The position numbers and the translations under genes are program-made. From Pseudodesulfovibrio indicus (GTDB taxonomy: Bacteria; Desulfobacterota; Desulfovibrionia; Desulfovibrionales; Desulfovibrionaceae), in the NCBI RefSeq assembly GCF_001563225.1, contig NZ_CP014206.1, positions 1,984,001 to 2,048,000 on the forward strand: a stretch of DNA of 64,000 nucleotides. Reading direction: 5' to 3'. The notes beneath the pieces were generated by a model. It was not told where the DNA came from. It did no database searches and saw only the letters and a program-made list of their open reading frames with translations. Shown in pieces: positions 44,768-52,552 of the stretch (position 1 is its first letter; every line of letters starts with the position of its first letter).

Positions 44768-46816
44768 ATGAGCAAAGCACAGATCATTCTTTTCAAGCCC
44801 AAACGTGAGGTAGACGCAATCGAGAATGTCAGTGCCTTCATTGAGATGGCCAAGAATGAGTTGACGGTGTTTGGTGCTGATCTTGATTGGGATGCAACCA
44901 CCTGGGACATGAGTGACCATTATAAGAGCAGGGGGGGCGTTTACAGGAATCTCATTTGGGGCAATTGGGACACCAATCGCCACAGCACAGGAGAACCTTT
45001 ACAGGCCCCTCTGGGTGATTTTGCCAAAGCATATATTAGGTATTCTCAGGGACTTAAAAAGAATAAATCTCCACACGCACCTCTCAATGCTTTTAGAGCG
45101 TTGGAACGTGTTTTGTTAGAAATGTCGTTGGCTCCATGCATTACTCAAGTCACTGTCGATGTGCTCAACAGGAGCCAGTCTCTTCTTTCCAAGCGATACA
45201 AAAATGGAGCGAGGGATGGACAAGCTCTTCAGAAACTATCAGCTTTTTTAAACGAAAATAGAATGTTGATTTATCCACCTTTTCAGTGGAAACACTCTAT
45301 TAGAAGGGAAAAGACGGACAATGTTGATTTCAATGGTGACGGAACTGACAAACTTCCAACAGACACTTGCTTATATGCTATAGCAGACGTTTTTCATTCA
45401 TCATCAGACCCAGTAAATAGGCTCGCTGCTGGTATCGCTATTATCTTACTCTCCAACCCATGCAGAGTTGGAGAGGTTTTAACTTTGGATAAAGATTGTT
45501 TGGTGCATGGTCATCAAGGAAAATCTGATGGGCTTGGACTTAGGATTTTCCCGGAAAAAGGTGGAGAGCCATTTGTTAAGCCCATTCAGGGTGTTTGGCG
45601 TGACATTCTTCAGGATGTTGTTGATGAGGTTCTAGAGCTGTCCACAGAAGGAAGGAAAATAGCTAAGTGGTATGAAGATAATCCAACCCAAATGTATCTT
45701 CCTCCCGAGTTTTCCCCCCTAAGAGGAGAGGAATATATCGACAGCACAACAGCGATGAAGTTGTTAAAAGTTTCTAGCACAACCCTCTCTAGTGGTATCG
45801 TTTCTAAACATGGGATCATGTTAGAATATGGTGGCTACATGAAGCCTAAACTGATGCGATTTTCTGATTTGGAGAAGTTTGTGCTAACTTTGCTGCCAAA
45901 AGACTTTCCTTTTCGCCACCAGTCCTCTGGCTTGAAATACTCAGACAGCCTTTTTGTCTTTCCTTATAATTTTTTCCGATCCTACGACACATACTCCAGT
46001 GTCATGGTCCAAAAACTGGTTTATAGCACTTTGTCTAATCTCTATGGGGCAGAAACCGGTCATGAGTCTGGGAAGTCGATTTTTGAGAAGTATGGTCTTT
46101 ACGAGCCTGATGGATCAAAGATTCGCTTCCGACCCCACTCAGCTAGGCATTACCAAGACAGCCTTTTAGATCATAGTCATGTCTCCCAAACGTTCAGAGC
46201 TTTTTACGCTGGGCGCAAGGATGTTAGACAGAATGAAGCTTATTCCCATGCTTCACTTCTAGACAAAGCTGATAAGTCATTGGGTATCTATGATCAAAGC
46301 CAACTGTCGCCAGCAAACGTTGATAGCTCATTAGACGTTTTTAATCAGCCTGAAGCTTTAGCGGGATTACTCAGAACTCACTATGAGGACACTGTTCATG
46401 TGACTGATGTAGGGTACTGCGTTATGGGCAGCGAAAGAATATGTGACAAATTTAATGATCATCTCCTCTGTAGCGACCACGTTTACATTAAGGGCGATGT
46501 TCGCCTTTATGCGAATCTGCCTGAACGTGTACGCTTTTATGAAAACTTGGTTGAAAATCGGAAACTGACCATGTTGCCTACGGGAGTAGATGTTGCGCTT
46601 AAACACGACGAACAAACGCTTTATGTCCTAAAGTCAATCCTAGCTGTCTTGTCTGACAAAACGGTCCCAGACGGATCGTTTTTTAGACTGCTACCAGGTA
46701 GTGATTATTCTAGGATGCGCCTAGCTTACTACAAAAGAAATAATAAACTCTTAGGGCAAACTAACTCTGCCACTATTCCTCTTATAAAGGTTGGTGAATT
46801 ATGCCTCCGCACTTAG
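44768..46816 (+). CDS. Large tyrosine recombinase 3 with insert
   Basis: A 682-residue protein. The catalytic core is divided: R in SNPCRVGEVLTL (about residue 235), then a roughly 200-residue stretch with an excisionase-like helix-turn-helix (YIDSTTAMKLLKVSSTTL), then RPHSARHYQDSLLDHSH (H/R box) and a candidate tyrosine in VRQNEAYSH. A Cys/His patch follows (YCVMGSERICDKF, HLLCSDH). Large recombinases of this shape occur as the second or third member of recombinase-trio elements. It starts 1 bp after the helicase and overlaps the next gene by 16 bp. Activity is plausible but not certain. Confidence 0.75.
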   Translation: MSKAQIILFKPKREVDAIENVSAFIEMAKNELTVFGADLDWDATTWDMSDHYKSRGGVYRNLIWGNWDTNRHSTGEPLQAPLGDFAKAYIRYSQGLKKNKSPHAPLNAFRALERVLLEMSLAPCITQVTVDVLNRSQSLLSKRYKNGARDGQALQKLSAFLNENRMLIYPPFQWKHSIRREKTDNVDFNGDGTDKLPTDTCLYAIADVFHSSSDPVNRLAAGIAIILLSNPCRVGEVLTLDKDCLVHGHQGKSDGLGLRIFPEKGGEPFVKPIQGVWRDILQDVVDEVLELSTEGRKIAKWYEDNPTQMYLPPEFSPLRGEEYIDSTTAMKLLKVSSTTLSSGIVSKHGIMLEYGGYMKPKLMRFSDLEKFVLTLLPKDFPFRHQSSGLKYSDSLFVFPYNFFRSYDTYSSVMVQKLVYSTLSNLYGAETGHESGKSIFEKYGLYEPDGSKIRFRPHSARHYQDSLLDHSHVSQTFRAFYAGRKDVRQNEAYSHASLLDKADKSLGIYDQSQLSPANVDSSLDVFNQPEALAGLLRTHYEDTVHVTDVGYCVMGSERICDKFNDHLLCSDHVYIKGDVRLYANLPERVRFYENLVENRKLTMLPTGVDVALKHDEQTLYVLKSILAVLSDKTVPDGSFFRLLPGSDYSRMRLAYYKRNNKLLGQTNSATIPLIKVGELCLRT

Positions 46817-47202
46817 ATGAAAAGTTGGTTAACAAAATAGTCTATATCATAGATGAGTGGACAGGGAAGCTCACCTGGCCCCTTATTGTCGAAGCCGTAG
46901 AGCGTTCTCTTGGTTGGCGGTATTCAAGGCAAACCTTGTCAAAATATAGCGGTATTAAAGACGCTTACTATCGCAAAAAAGATCAGTTGAGCGGTGAAGA
47001 GTTTGAGCCTGTGTACTATACACCCCGGCAAATGAAGAAAGTTCTAGATAGGCTGGAGCGGTTAGAAAAGGAAAACTCGCGAATGAAAAAACAGATTGAA
47101 ATCCTCACTGGACAACTAGCCCAATGGGCATACAACGCAAATGTTAGAGGGGTAACAAAAGCGGATTTGGATGTTCCCCTGCCACCAGTCAATAGATCAT
47201 AG
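46801..47202 (+). CDS. Small HTH/coiled-coil protein 2
   Basis: A 133-residue protein with an N-terminal helix-turn-helix-like half (LTWPLIVEAVERSLGWRYSRQTLSKYSGIKDAY) and a C-terminal coiled coil (LDRLERLEKENSRMKKQIEIL). The layout resembles the small TnpC/DUF6262-like partners of Tn554-type recombinases. It overlaps recombinase 3 by 16 bp and is the last gene of the operon. Confidence 0.65.
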   Translation: MPPHLDEKLVNKIVYIIDEWTGKLTWPLIVEAVERSLGWRYSRQTLSKYSGIKDAYYRKKDQLSGEEFEPVYYTPRQMKKVLDRLERLEKENSRMKKQIEILTGQLAQWAYNANVRGVTKADLDVPLPPVNRS

Positions 47203-47599
47203 TGAGCGTTGATTTTTGAGACCCAGAGCTTTGACTCCTTCGTCGAAAGAATCTCCTTATTGGTTCTGATCTGTCACCCGTTTTGTCGGGGGGGGATTTG
47301 GAAATATATTGTCTTCTTTCAACTTGCATATATTCTTTCTGCTAAAGGTCCATAATCGGTTACTTTGCGAGTGGAAGCACTGTCAATCGACTCGTCATCG
47401 CAATTAGTCATGCGTTTCAACATAATCTTCTGAGCCTGAAGAACGCATCTCGTGTAAGCAAAGCATGCTCGCAATTGCTACTTATTCTAGTTGGCGCTTC
47501 GTATCGTTCTAACCAGTACGCAGTGGCTTAACACTATGTATATTTGACCACGATAGCTTCGTGCATTTCATGAGCTAGGGCAAAGGTGCTTTATGCATG

Positions 47600-47650
47600 T
47601 GTGTCCATTTTTTAAACACAATGGGTGTGGTGCGCCTAAAAAATGGACAA
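47600..47650. promoter_or_regulatory. Pair of putative activator sites (UAS), inverted
   Basis: Two copies of a motif with core TAAAAAATGGACA, one on each strand (47600-47620 reversed and 47630-47650 forward), forming an inverted repeat about 100-150 bp upstream of the sigma-54 promoter. Related copies occur at 58091-58142 and 61193-61215. Confidence 0.6.
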
Positions 47651-47747
47651 ATATTGATGGAGTGTTCAAATATACGTCCCAACAAAAGACTAATTTTTAG
47701 AAAATAAAGTAATATATTTTAAGCTGTTATTTTTATCTGCGCTTCTT

Positions 47748-47762
47748 TGGCACACCGATTGC
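47748..47762 (+). promoter_or_regulatory. Sigma-54 (-24/-12) promoter
   Basis: TGGCAC-ACCGA-TTGC, a perfect match to the TGGCAC-N5-TTGC consensus, 45 bp before the ZraP-like gene. Confidence 0.85.
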
Positions 47763-47807
47763 CTTATAGTTTTCAATTACACAATTTAACTATCGGAGGA
47801 TTAACTC

Positions 47808-48284
47808 ATGAAGAAGACTATTATGGTACTCGCACTGGTTATGACTGTTGCATTTATTTCAACTAACGCTATGGCGTGGGGAATGAACGGCTGGAATGGA
47901 AACGGCCACAACATGCATTACAATAATGGAGTCAACTCCCAAGTTAACTCTCAAGCCTATCAGGATTTCCTGAATGACACTGCTAAGCTCCGAGCTAGTA
48001 TTGCGGCAGACCAAGTCGAATTGTCAGCTATCATGGCCAGTCCGTCCCCTGACGCAAAGAGGGCTCGAACCGTGACAGAGCAGATGAACGAGAAGATTGC
48101 CAAGCTGAATGAAAAGGCAGCTGCACAGAATCTTCCCCAGATGGGCAACGGCAGATACGGCATGATGGGTAACGGCATGATGGGCAACGGCATGATGGGC
48201 AACGGTATGATGGGCAACGGCATGATGGGCAACGGTATGATGGGTCCCGGCATGATGAACAATGGCTACCATGGTTGCTGGTAG
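47808..48284 (+). CDS. ZraP-like periplasmic metal-binding protein with GMMGN repeats
   Basis: A 158-residue secreted protein. The signal peptide ends at AMA (about 23). The middle (DFLNDTAKLRASIAADQVELSAIMASPSPDAKRARTVTEQM) is the helical hairpin of ZraP/CpxP-type (LTXXQ) chaperones, and the tail consists of six GMMGN repeats ending in GCW. Met-rich repeats suggest binding of copper, zinc or similar ions. GGAGG precedes the ATG. Transcription is expected from the sigma-54 promoter; a SHOCT gene follows after an intercistronic hairpin. Paralogue: the gene at 57514. Confidence 0.85.
   Translation: MKKTIMVLALVMTVAFISTNAMAWGMNGWNGNGHNMHYNNGVNSQVNSQAYQDFLNDTAKLRASIAADQVELSAIMASPSPDAKRARTVTEQMNEKIAKLNEKAAAQNLPQMGNGRYGMMGNGMMGNGMMGNGMMGNGMMGNGMMGPGMMNNGYHGCW
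48159..48248 (+). repeat. Tandem 15-bp coding repeat
   Basis: Six copies of GGCATGATGGGCAAC-type units in frame, encoding GMMGN (last unit GMMGP). Such repeats change number easily. Confidence 0.9.
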
Positions 48285-48294
48285 ATAACTTACT

Positions 48295-48322
48295 TGACGG
48301 GAGGGGCTTTCCCCTCTCGTCA
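48295..48322 (+). promoter_or_regulatory. Intercistronic hairpin
   Basis: A perfect 12-bp stem (TGACGGGAGGGG / CCCCTCTCGTCA allowing one G-T) between the ZraP-like and SHOCT genes without a T run. It probably stabilises the upstream message or lowers downstream expression. Confidence 0.6.
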
Positions 48323-48343
48323 TAGTGTTGAGGAGAGCCCATA

Positions 48344-48595
48344 ATGTGGTATTCAAATTGGGGACATCACGGGTCTGGTTGGAGCATGGGGGGCGGTTTG
48401 CTTGGCATGGTGCTAAACCTGTTGATAATCATTTCCTTGGTTTATCTCGCCACCCGACTATTTAAACACTTCAGAGCACGTCCAAACGTGAATGGATATT
48501 CCAGCGATCATTTACAGATTCTCAAACGCAGATTTGCAAACAGCGAAATTGATGAAGAAGAATTTGAGAAATTGCGCAAAAACTTAGAAGCGTAA
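48344..48595 (+). CDS. SHOCT-domain small membrane protein
   Basis: An 83-residue protein with a Gly/His/Trp-rich N terminus (MWYSNWGHHGSGWSMGGG), one membrane helix and a C-terminal SHOCT domain (LQILKRRFANSEIDEEEFEKLRKNL). It is paired with the ZraP-like gene. A paralogue at 57190 is paired with the second ZraP-like gene. SHOCT domains are short protein-interaction elements; the function is unknown. Confidence 0.85.
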   Translation: MWYSNWGHHGSGWSMGGGLLGMVLNLLIIISLVYLATRLFKHFRARPNVNGYSSDHLQILKRRFANSEIDEEEFEKLRKNLEA

Positions 48596-48764
48596 AATCT
48601 ATGTCTATCATCATGCGTCTACATAACAATGTCTTCTCTTTGTTAAGCGTATTTGGCTCGTAGTCTTTGAAGCACAGTTGACACTCGACAAACGAATGAA
48701 TAGGTGTTCATATGGCCCGTGCCTGCTAGTTGGCTCTGCCATTTTGAAAAGGATAGAGGACACC

Positions 48765-50873
48765 ATGACTACGAAAAAATTCGGATTGAAAAACTTGGAC
48801 TGCGCTGCTTGTGCAGCAAAGCTTGAGAACGGCCTTAATGATATGGAAACCATAGATAAGGCTGTGGTTGATTTTGCAACAATGACGCTTTTTATTACAG
48901 CTGAGGATGTGGCTGATATTGAAGCTAAGGTGAAGGTAATTGAGCCAGAAGTAGGCATTATCGATTATTCCAACCTCCCTGCTTCCAGCGAAGCAGCACA
49001 AGAAGAGAGCGACAAGCCACGTGATTTAATTCTCCTGGCAGTCGCTGGGGCTATGTTTATTTTTACCCTTGTGTATGAGGATGTGTTCCACCAAACAAAG
49101 TGGAGTGGCTGGGAAGTCCCATTTGTCCTTGTCGCCTATTTTCTTGCGGGATGGAACGTTCTTTTGGGGGCACTCAAGACCATCAAGAAAGGCCTGTTTT
49201 TTGATGAAAACGTGCTGATGACCATCGCTACGATCGGGGCAATTGCGATCCATGCGTACCCGGAAGCTGTGGGCATCATGATTTTCTTCAAGGTCGGTGA
49301 ATTGCTTCAAGGGTTTGCAGTCAATCGGTCTCGTCGCTCAATCAAGTCTTTGCTGGCCTCAAGGCCGGATAAAGCTTTTTTGTTGGAGCTTGATGGTCTG
49401 AAAGAAGTAAAGCCGGAAATGGTTCAGGTAGGACAATCCGTTGTGGTCAAGCCTGGAGACAAGATCCCTCTGGACGGTGAAGTGACCAGCGGCTCATCGC
49501 AGATTGACACTTCTGCTTTGACGGGAGAGTCCGTACCCATCGTAGTCGAAGAAGGCGATAGCGTCCTCGCGGGCCAAATCTGCAAGACAGGCGCACTGAC
49601 AATCAAGGTAACCCGTCCCTTTGAGGAGTCTTCCATAGCTAAGGTTATGGATTTGGTGGAGAACGCCACGGCAAATAAGGCCAAGACCGAGAAATTTATC
49701 ACTCGCTTTTCCCGATACTACACCCCATTTGTCGTCTTTTTGGCGGCAGGCATCGCACTTATTCCGCCTCTGTTCATGGGAGCGAGTTTTAGCGAATGGA
49801 TATACAGGGCACTGGTTCTGCTTGTTATATCTTGCCCCTGTGCACTGGTTGTCAGTATCCCTCTTGGATATTTTGGAGGAATTGGCCGATCTTCAATGCA
49901 AGGCATTCTTGTCAAGGGCTCGAATTATCTTGATGTACTGGCATCTGTTACCACAGTCGCCTTTGACAAGACGGGCACACTGACGGAAGGCGTTTTCAAG
50001 GTAAATGATGTCGTCACAAACAATGGGTTCACTAAAGATTCACTGATCGAATTTGCCGCAGCAGCTGAATACCATTCAACTCATCCTATCGCTGTCTCTA
50101 TTGTCGATATACAGAACGCCAAAGGAGAGCCAGTCCAGGAATCAAAGATATCCGAGCATACTGTTCGTTCTGGCATGGGGGTTGAAGCTGTTTACGAAGG
50201 ACATAGAGTCCTTGTCGGCAACAACCGCCTTATGGAGAAAAACGGGGTAGAGTACCAGAATAAGAACTATGAAGGCACTATTGCCCATGTGTCCGTAGAC
50301 GGTAAATACGCTGGGCACATAGCTATCGGAGACAATTTGCGCTCCGATGCACGCCAGGCCATTCGCTCTCTCAAGGATATGGGGGTGAAAGAAGTAGTCA
50401 TGCTGACGGGCGATAATGAACAGACAGCTGCTGCTGTGGCCAAGACCCTAGGTCTGGACAGCTTTCATGCAAACCTGTTGCCGGAAGACAAGGTTGATTA
50501 CTTTGAGAAGATCAATTCGAACAATCGAGATAGTGGAAAAATCGCGTTTGTAGGGGATGGGATTAACGATGCGCCTGTCATTGCTAGGGCGGATGTTGGC
50601 ATCGCGATGGGAGCTATGGGAAGTGATGCAGCCGTGGAAACTGCTGATGTCGTTCTTATGGTGGATTCTCCCCTCAAGGTTGCTGAAGCTATTTCCATTG
50701 CCAAGCAGACTCGGCGAATCGTCTGGCAGAACATACTGCTGGCTTTCGTCGTCAAGGGGATCTTCATCTCGTTTGGTGCATTTGGTTTGGCCACGATGTG
50801 GGAAGCTGTTTTTGCGGATGTTGGAACGGCATTGTTGGCCTTGGCAAACTCCGCTAGAATTCTGAAGAGTTAA
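48765..50873 (+). CDS. zntA: Zn/Cd/Pb-transporting P-type ATPase, ZntA-like
   Basis: A 702-residue P1B-type ATPase. There is an N-terminal HMA domain with CAAC, a CPC motif in membrane helix 6 (ISCPCALVVS), the phosphorylation site DKTGTLTEG, the HP locus STHPI and the GDGINDAP hinge. K in the AFVVKGIF helix and D in the VFADVGTALLA helix match the ZntA zinc-site lysine and aspartate, so the Zn/Cd/Pb subgroup is favoured over copper. It exports metal from the cytoplasm. ATG 48765 (GAGGA upstream) is preferred to 48678. No MerR-type regulator is nearby; a separate sigma-70-type promoter is possible. Confidence 0.92.
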   Translation: MTTKKFGLKNLDCAACAAKLENGLNDMETIDKAVVDFATMTLFITAEDVADIEAKVKVIEPEVGIIDYSNLPASSEAAQEESDKPRDLILLAVAGAMFIFTLVYEDVFHQTKWSGWEVPFVLVAYFLAGWNVLLGALKTIKKGLFFDENVLMTIATIGAIAIHAYPEAVGIMIFFKVGELLQGFAVNRSRRSIKSLLASRPDKAFLLELDGLKEVKPEMVQVGQSVVVKPGDKIPLDGEVTSGSSQIDTSALTGESVPIVVEEGDSVLAGQICKTGALTIKVTRPFEESSIAKVMDLVENATANKAKTEKFITRFSRYYTPFVVFLAAGIALIPPLFMGASFSEWIYRALVLLVISCPCALVVSIPLGYFGGIGRSSMQGILVKGSNYLDVLASVTTVAFDKTGTLTEGVFKVNDVVTNNGFTKDSLIEFAAAAEYHSTHPIAVSIVDIQNAKGEPVQESKISEHTVRSGMGVEAVYEGHRVLVGNNRLMEKNGVEYQNKNYEGTIAHVSVDGKYAGHIAIGDNLRSDARQAIRSLKDMGVKEVVMLTGDNEQTAAAVAKTLGLDSFHANLLPEDKVDYFEKINSNNRDSGKIAFVGDGINDAPVIARADVGIAMGAMGSDAAVETADVVLMVDSPLKVAEAISIAKQTRRIVWQNILLAFVVKGIFISFGAFGLATMWEAVFADVGTALLALANSARILKS

Positions 50874-50892
50874 AATAATTTTACCTCAAGAA

Positions 50893-50930
50893 AAGCCCGC
50901 CTCACTGTTAAGTCACAGTGAGGCGGGCTT
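50893..50930. terminator. Bidirectional terminator
   Basis: A 16-bp stem AAGCCCGCCTCACTGT / ACAGTGAGGCGGGCTT between the convergent ATPase and Dsb-like genes, with short A/T runs. Confidence 0.85.
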
Positions 50931-50965
50931 CATTATTTATCAACTGAGATCCAAAAATATTGCTA

Positions 50966-51598
50966 CTACTTACATATTGCTTTTTTATCCAAAGCAGTTA
51001 GCCAGTGCTGCGGTCCATAGCCCATGACGATATTCTCACCAGCCAGGAGAACAGGTGTCCCTGGCAGTCCAGCGGCCTTTGCGAGAGAAGCTCCCTTGAG
51101 AACCCGTTCACGATGGGTTCGACCAAGTTTGACAAAAAGTTTGGGTAACGTGGTGTTGGCCAGCAAACTAGGAAATTCTTCTGTAAATTGCATCAACACG
51201 CCCATGCGCGCTTCATTCAGATCTTTCGTCTTGGGTTGCTTGAGATCCGAATAAGCGAAATCGACCATTGTCTCCAGCCTATCTGAACCGACAAAGTCCT
51301 CGAGAATCCAAGCTGCCATGTCCGAGCCAATGAAGCTTTGTCGAGGGTAAAATAATAATTTTAAACTACGATACTTTTCCGGGTATTCTTTCAACAACTT
51401 GTGTCCAAGTCTGCAATGCCCACAAAGAGGATCAGTGGCTACGACGATATCAAAGTCGCCTTTACCTTTCAGCTCAACACGAGCGCTCTCCGTGAGAGTC
51501 AGGAACTTTGGCGCACAGCCATCCTCATCTGCAGCATAAGATTGTGGGGGGAATAGCATGGTCAAAGACAAAAATGAGATAATCAAAAGTGCTCGCAT
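50966..51598 (-). CDS. Periplasmic thioredoxin-like protein, DsbC/DsbG type
   Basis: A 210-residue protein with a signal peptide (to about 22, SYA) and a thioredoxin fold: active site PLCGHCRLGH and cis-proline loop GLPGTPVLL. CGHC is typical of DsbC/G isomerases and DsbA variants; the N-terminal dimerisation domain of DsbC is missing. It could maintain thiols of metal-binding or cytochrome proteins encoded nearby. Confidence 0.85.
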   Translation of the reverse strand: MRALLIISFLSLTMLFPPQSYAADEDGCAPKFLTLTESARVELKGKGDFDIVVATDPLCGHCRLGHKLLKEYPEKYRSLKLLFYPRQSFIGSDMAAWILEDFVGSDRLETMVDFAYSDLKQPKTKDLNEARMGVLMQFTEEFPSLLANTTLPKLFVKLGRTHRERVLKGASLAKAAGLPGTPVLLAGENIVMGYGPQHWLTALDKKAICK

Positions 51599-52552
51599 TG
51601 ATAGAACTACCTAGTCATTTGGGTTGAAAAGAATTTGGGCTTAGAGTTAGCGACCAATGCCGTATTCATATGCCAGGAATCAAAAAAGTATTTTAAAATG
51701 ACCAACATAAATCAGATGCACTAAATGTTCCATCCAATTAATCCAATTATATTGAGTTCCAGCTCAACCCAAACAAACAACGGTTGTTGGTGATTAACGC
51801 ATAATTGCACAAAACATAGTGAAAAGGGCCACATGGTGTGGCCCTTTTCGGTTTGGGGGGTGTTCAACAGTCAAGGAGGTATTGTGGTTAAACTGTTGCT
51901 GGTCCGGTATATGATCAAGTTCTACACTTATGAATTCTTCTGGGCGGGGGGAGAGAACCTCGCCTGAAGTGGAACAAAGGTAGAATCGTATTACCTAGTT
52001 CCCCCTATCCGTGCCGGATGCCACCATGGCTATCCGGCACGGAATCGGAGTTCTGCCACAACAACGTGGCAGCGAGGATGATGAGAGTGACTAAACATGC
52101 ATCTGCTCTCCCCTTTAGCAACAGCCGTGCCATATTTTTTATATAATAAAATCATGATGTTACTCTTTATTGGTCTGATTTTTGCCATGCGGATTGGGTG
52201 ATTGATTGCACACGATTCTTGCACTCATGTGCTACCTTTCGCATTCATCAGCAGGGTGAAACCCAACCAACTCCTCGCATCGGGCCTGCTTGATAAGGCG
52301 GGCGTACAGAAATGATGCACACCTGTGACACCCTTTGCACATCTTTCTTTCGCTCAACTTGCTGAAATCAAACATTTTTAGCAATTCCATACGGTTGCAG
52401 TATGGAATCTTAATTGCATAGCAATCTAATGTATGAAGTGAGTTCTGCTGAATTCACCGTAAGCACCTAGGGCGTGCATTTGAGCATCCAGACTTACACG
52501 AAAGAGTTTGTTGTTTTGGACTTGGTATTTATGTCAACTGTTTGGAGAAAAC
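51599..52552. other. Long intergenic region
   Basis: About 950 bp with no convincing protein gene. It contains a terminator hairpin at 51821-51849 not attached to a visible gene, and a second perfect stem (CCGTGCCGGAT / ATCCGGCACGG, 52009-52042) without a T run. A small RNA is possible. Confidence 0.55.
51821..51849. terminator. Orphan terminator hairpin
   Basis: A 13-bp stem GAAAAGGGCCACA / TGTGGCCCTTTTC with a 3-base loop in the middle of a gene-free region. Confidence 0.7.

Larger units (their letters stand above)
39222..47202 (+). mobile_element. Three-recombinase/helicase mobile element
   Basis: Six plus-strand genes with overlapping or abutting ends (4-bp, 1-bp and 16-bp overlaps; gaps of 1 and 8 bp): recombinase 1, recombinase 2 (frameshifted), HTH/coiled-coil protein, RecD2-like helicase, recombinase 3, HTH/coiled-coil protein. 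Composition is clearly more AT-rich than the core. Sets of two or three tyrosine recombinases with a small coiled-coil protein are known from Tn554-like, RIT and gamma-mobile-trio elements; the helicase in the middle and the doubling of the small protein are the unusual parts. No inverted or direct terminal repeat was found, so the ends are unknown; the metal-response genes to the right may be cargo. Confidence 0.75.
47203..47807. other. Intergenic regulatory region
   Basis: About 600 bp without a credible gene. The right part contains two copies of the shared motif and a sigma-54 promoter for the next gene. The left 350 bp hold nothing I recognise; the right end of the mobile element may lie here. 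Confidence 0.6.

Noticed and set aside
39222-47202. Direct naming as a RIT, Tn554 or gamma-mobile-trio element
   Set aside because: Gene number, the helicase and the gene order do not match what I recall of any of these, and no search could be run.
48159-48248. CRISPR-like repeat
   Set aside because: The units are 15 bp, contiguous, in frame and without spacers; they code for GMMGN.
48600-48765. Sigma-54 promoter before the P-type ATPase gene (TTGGCTC region)
   Set aside because: The -12 element does not read TTGC and no shared motif lies upstream.
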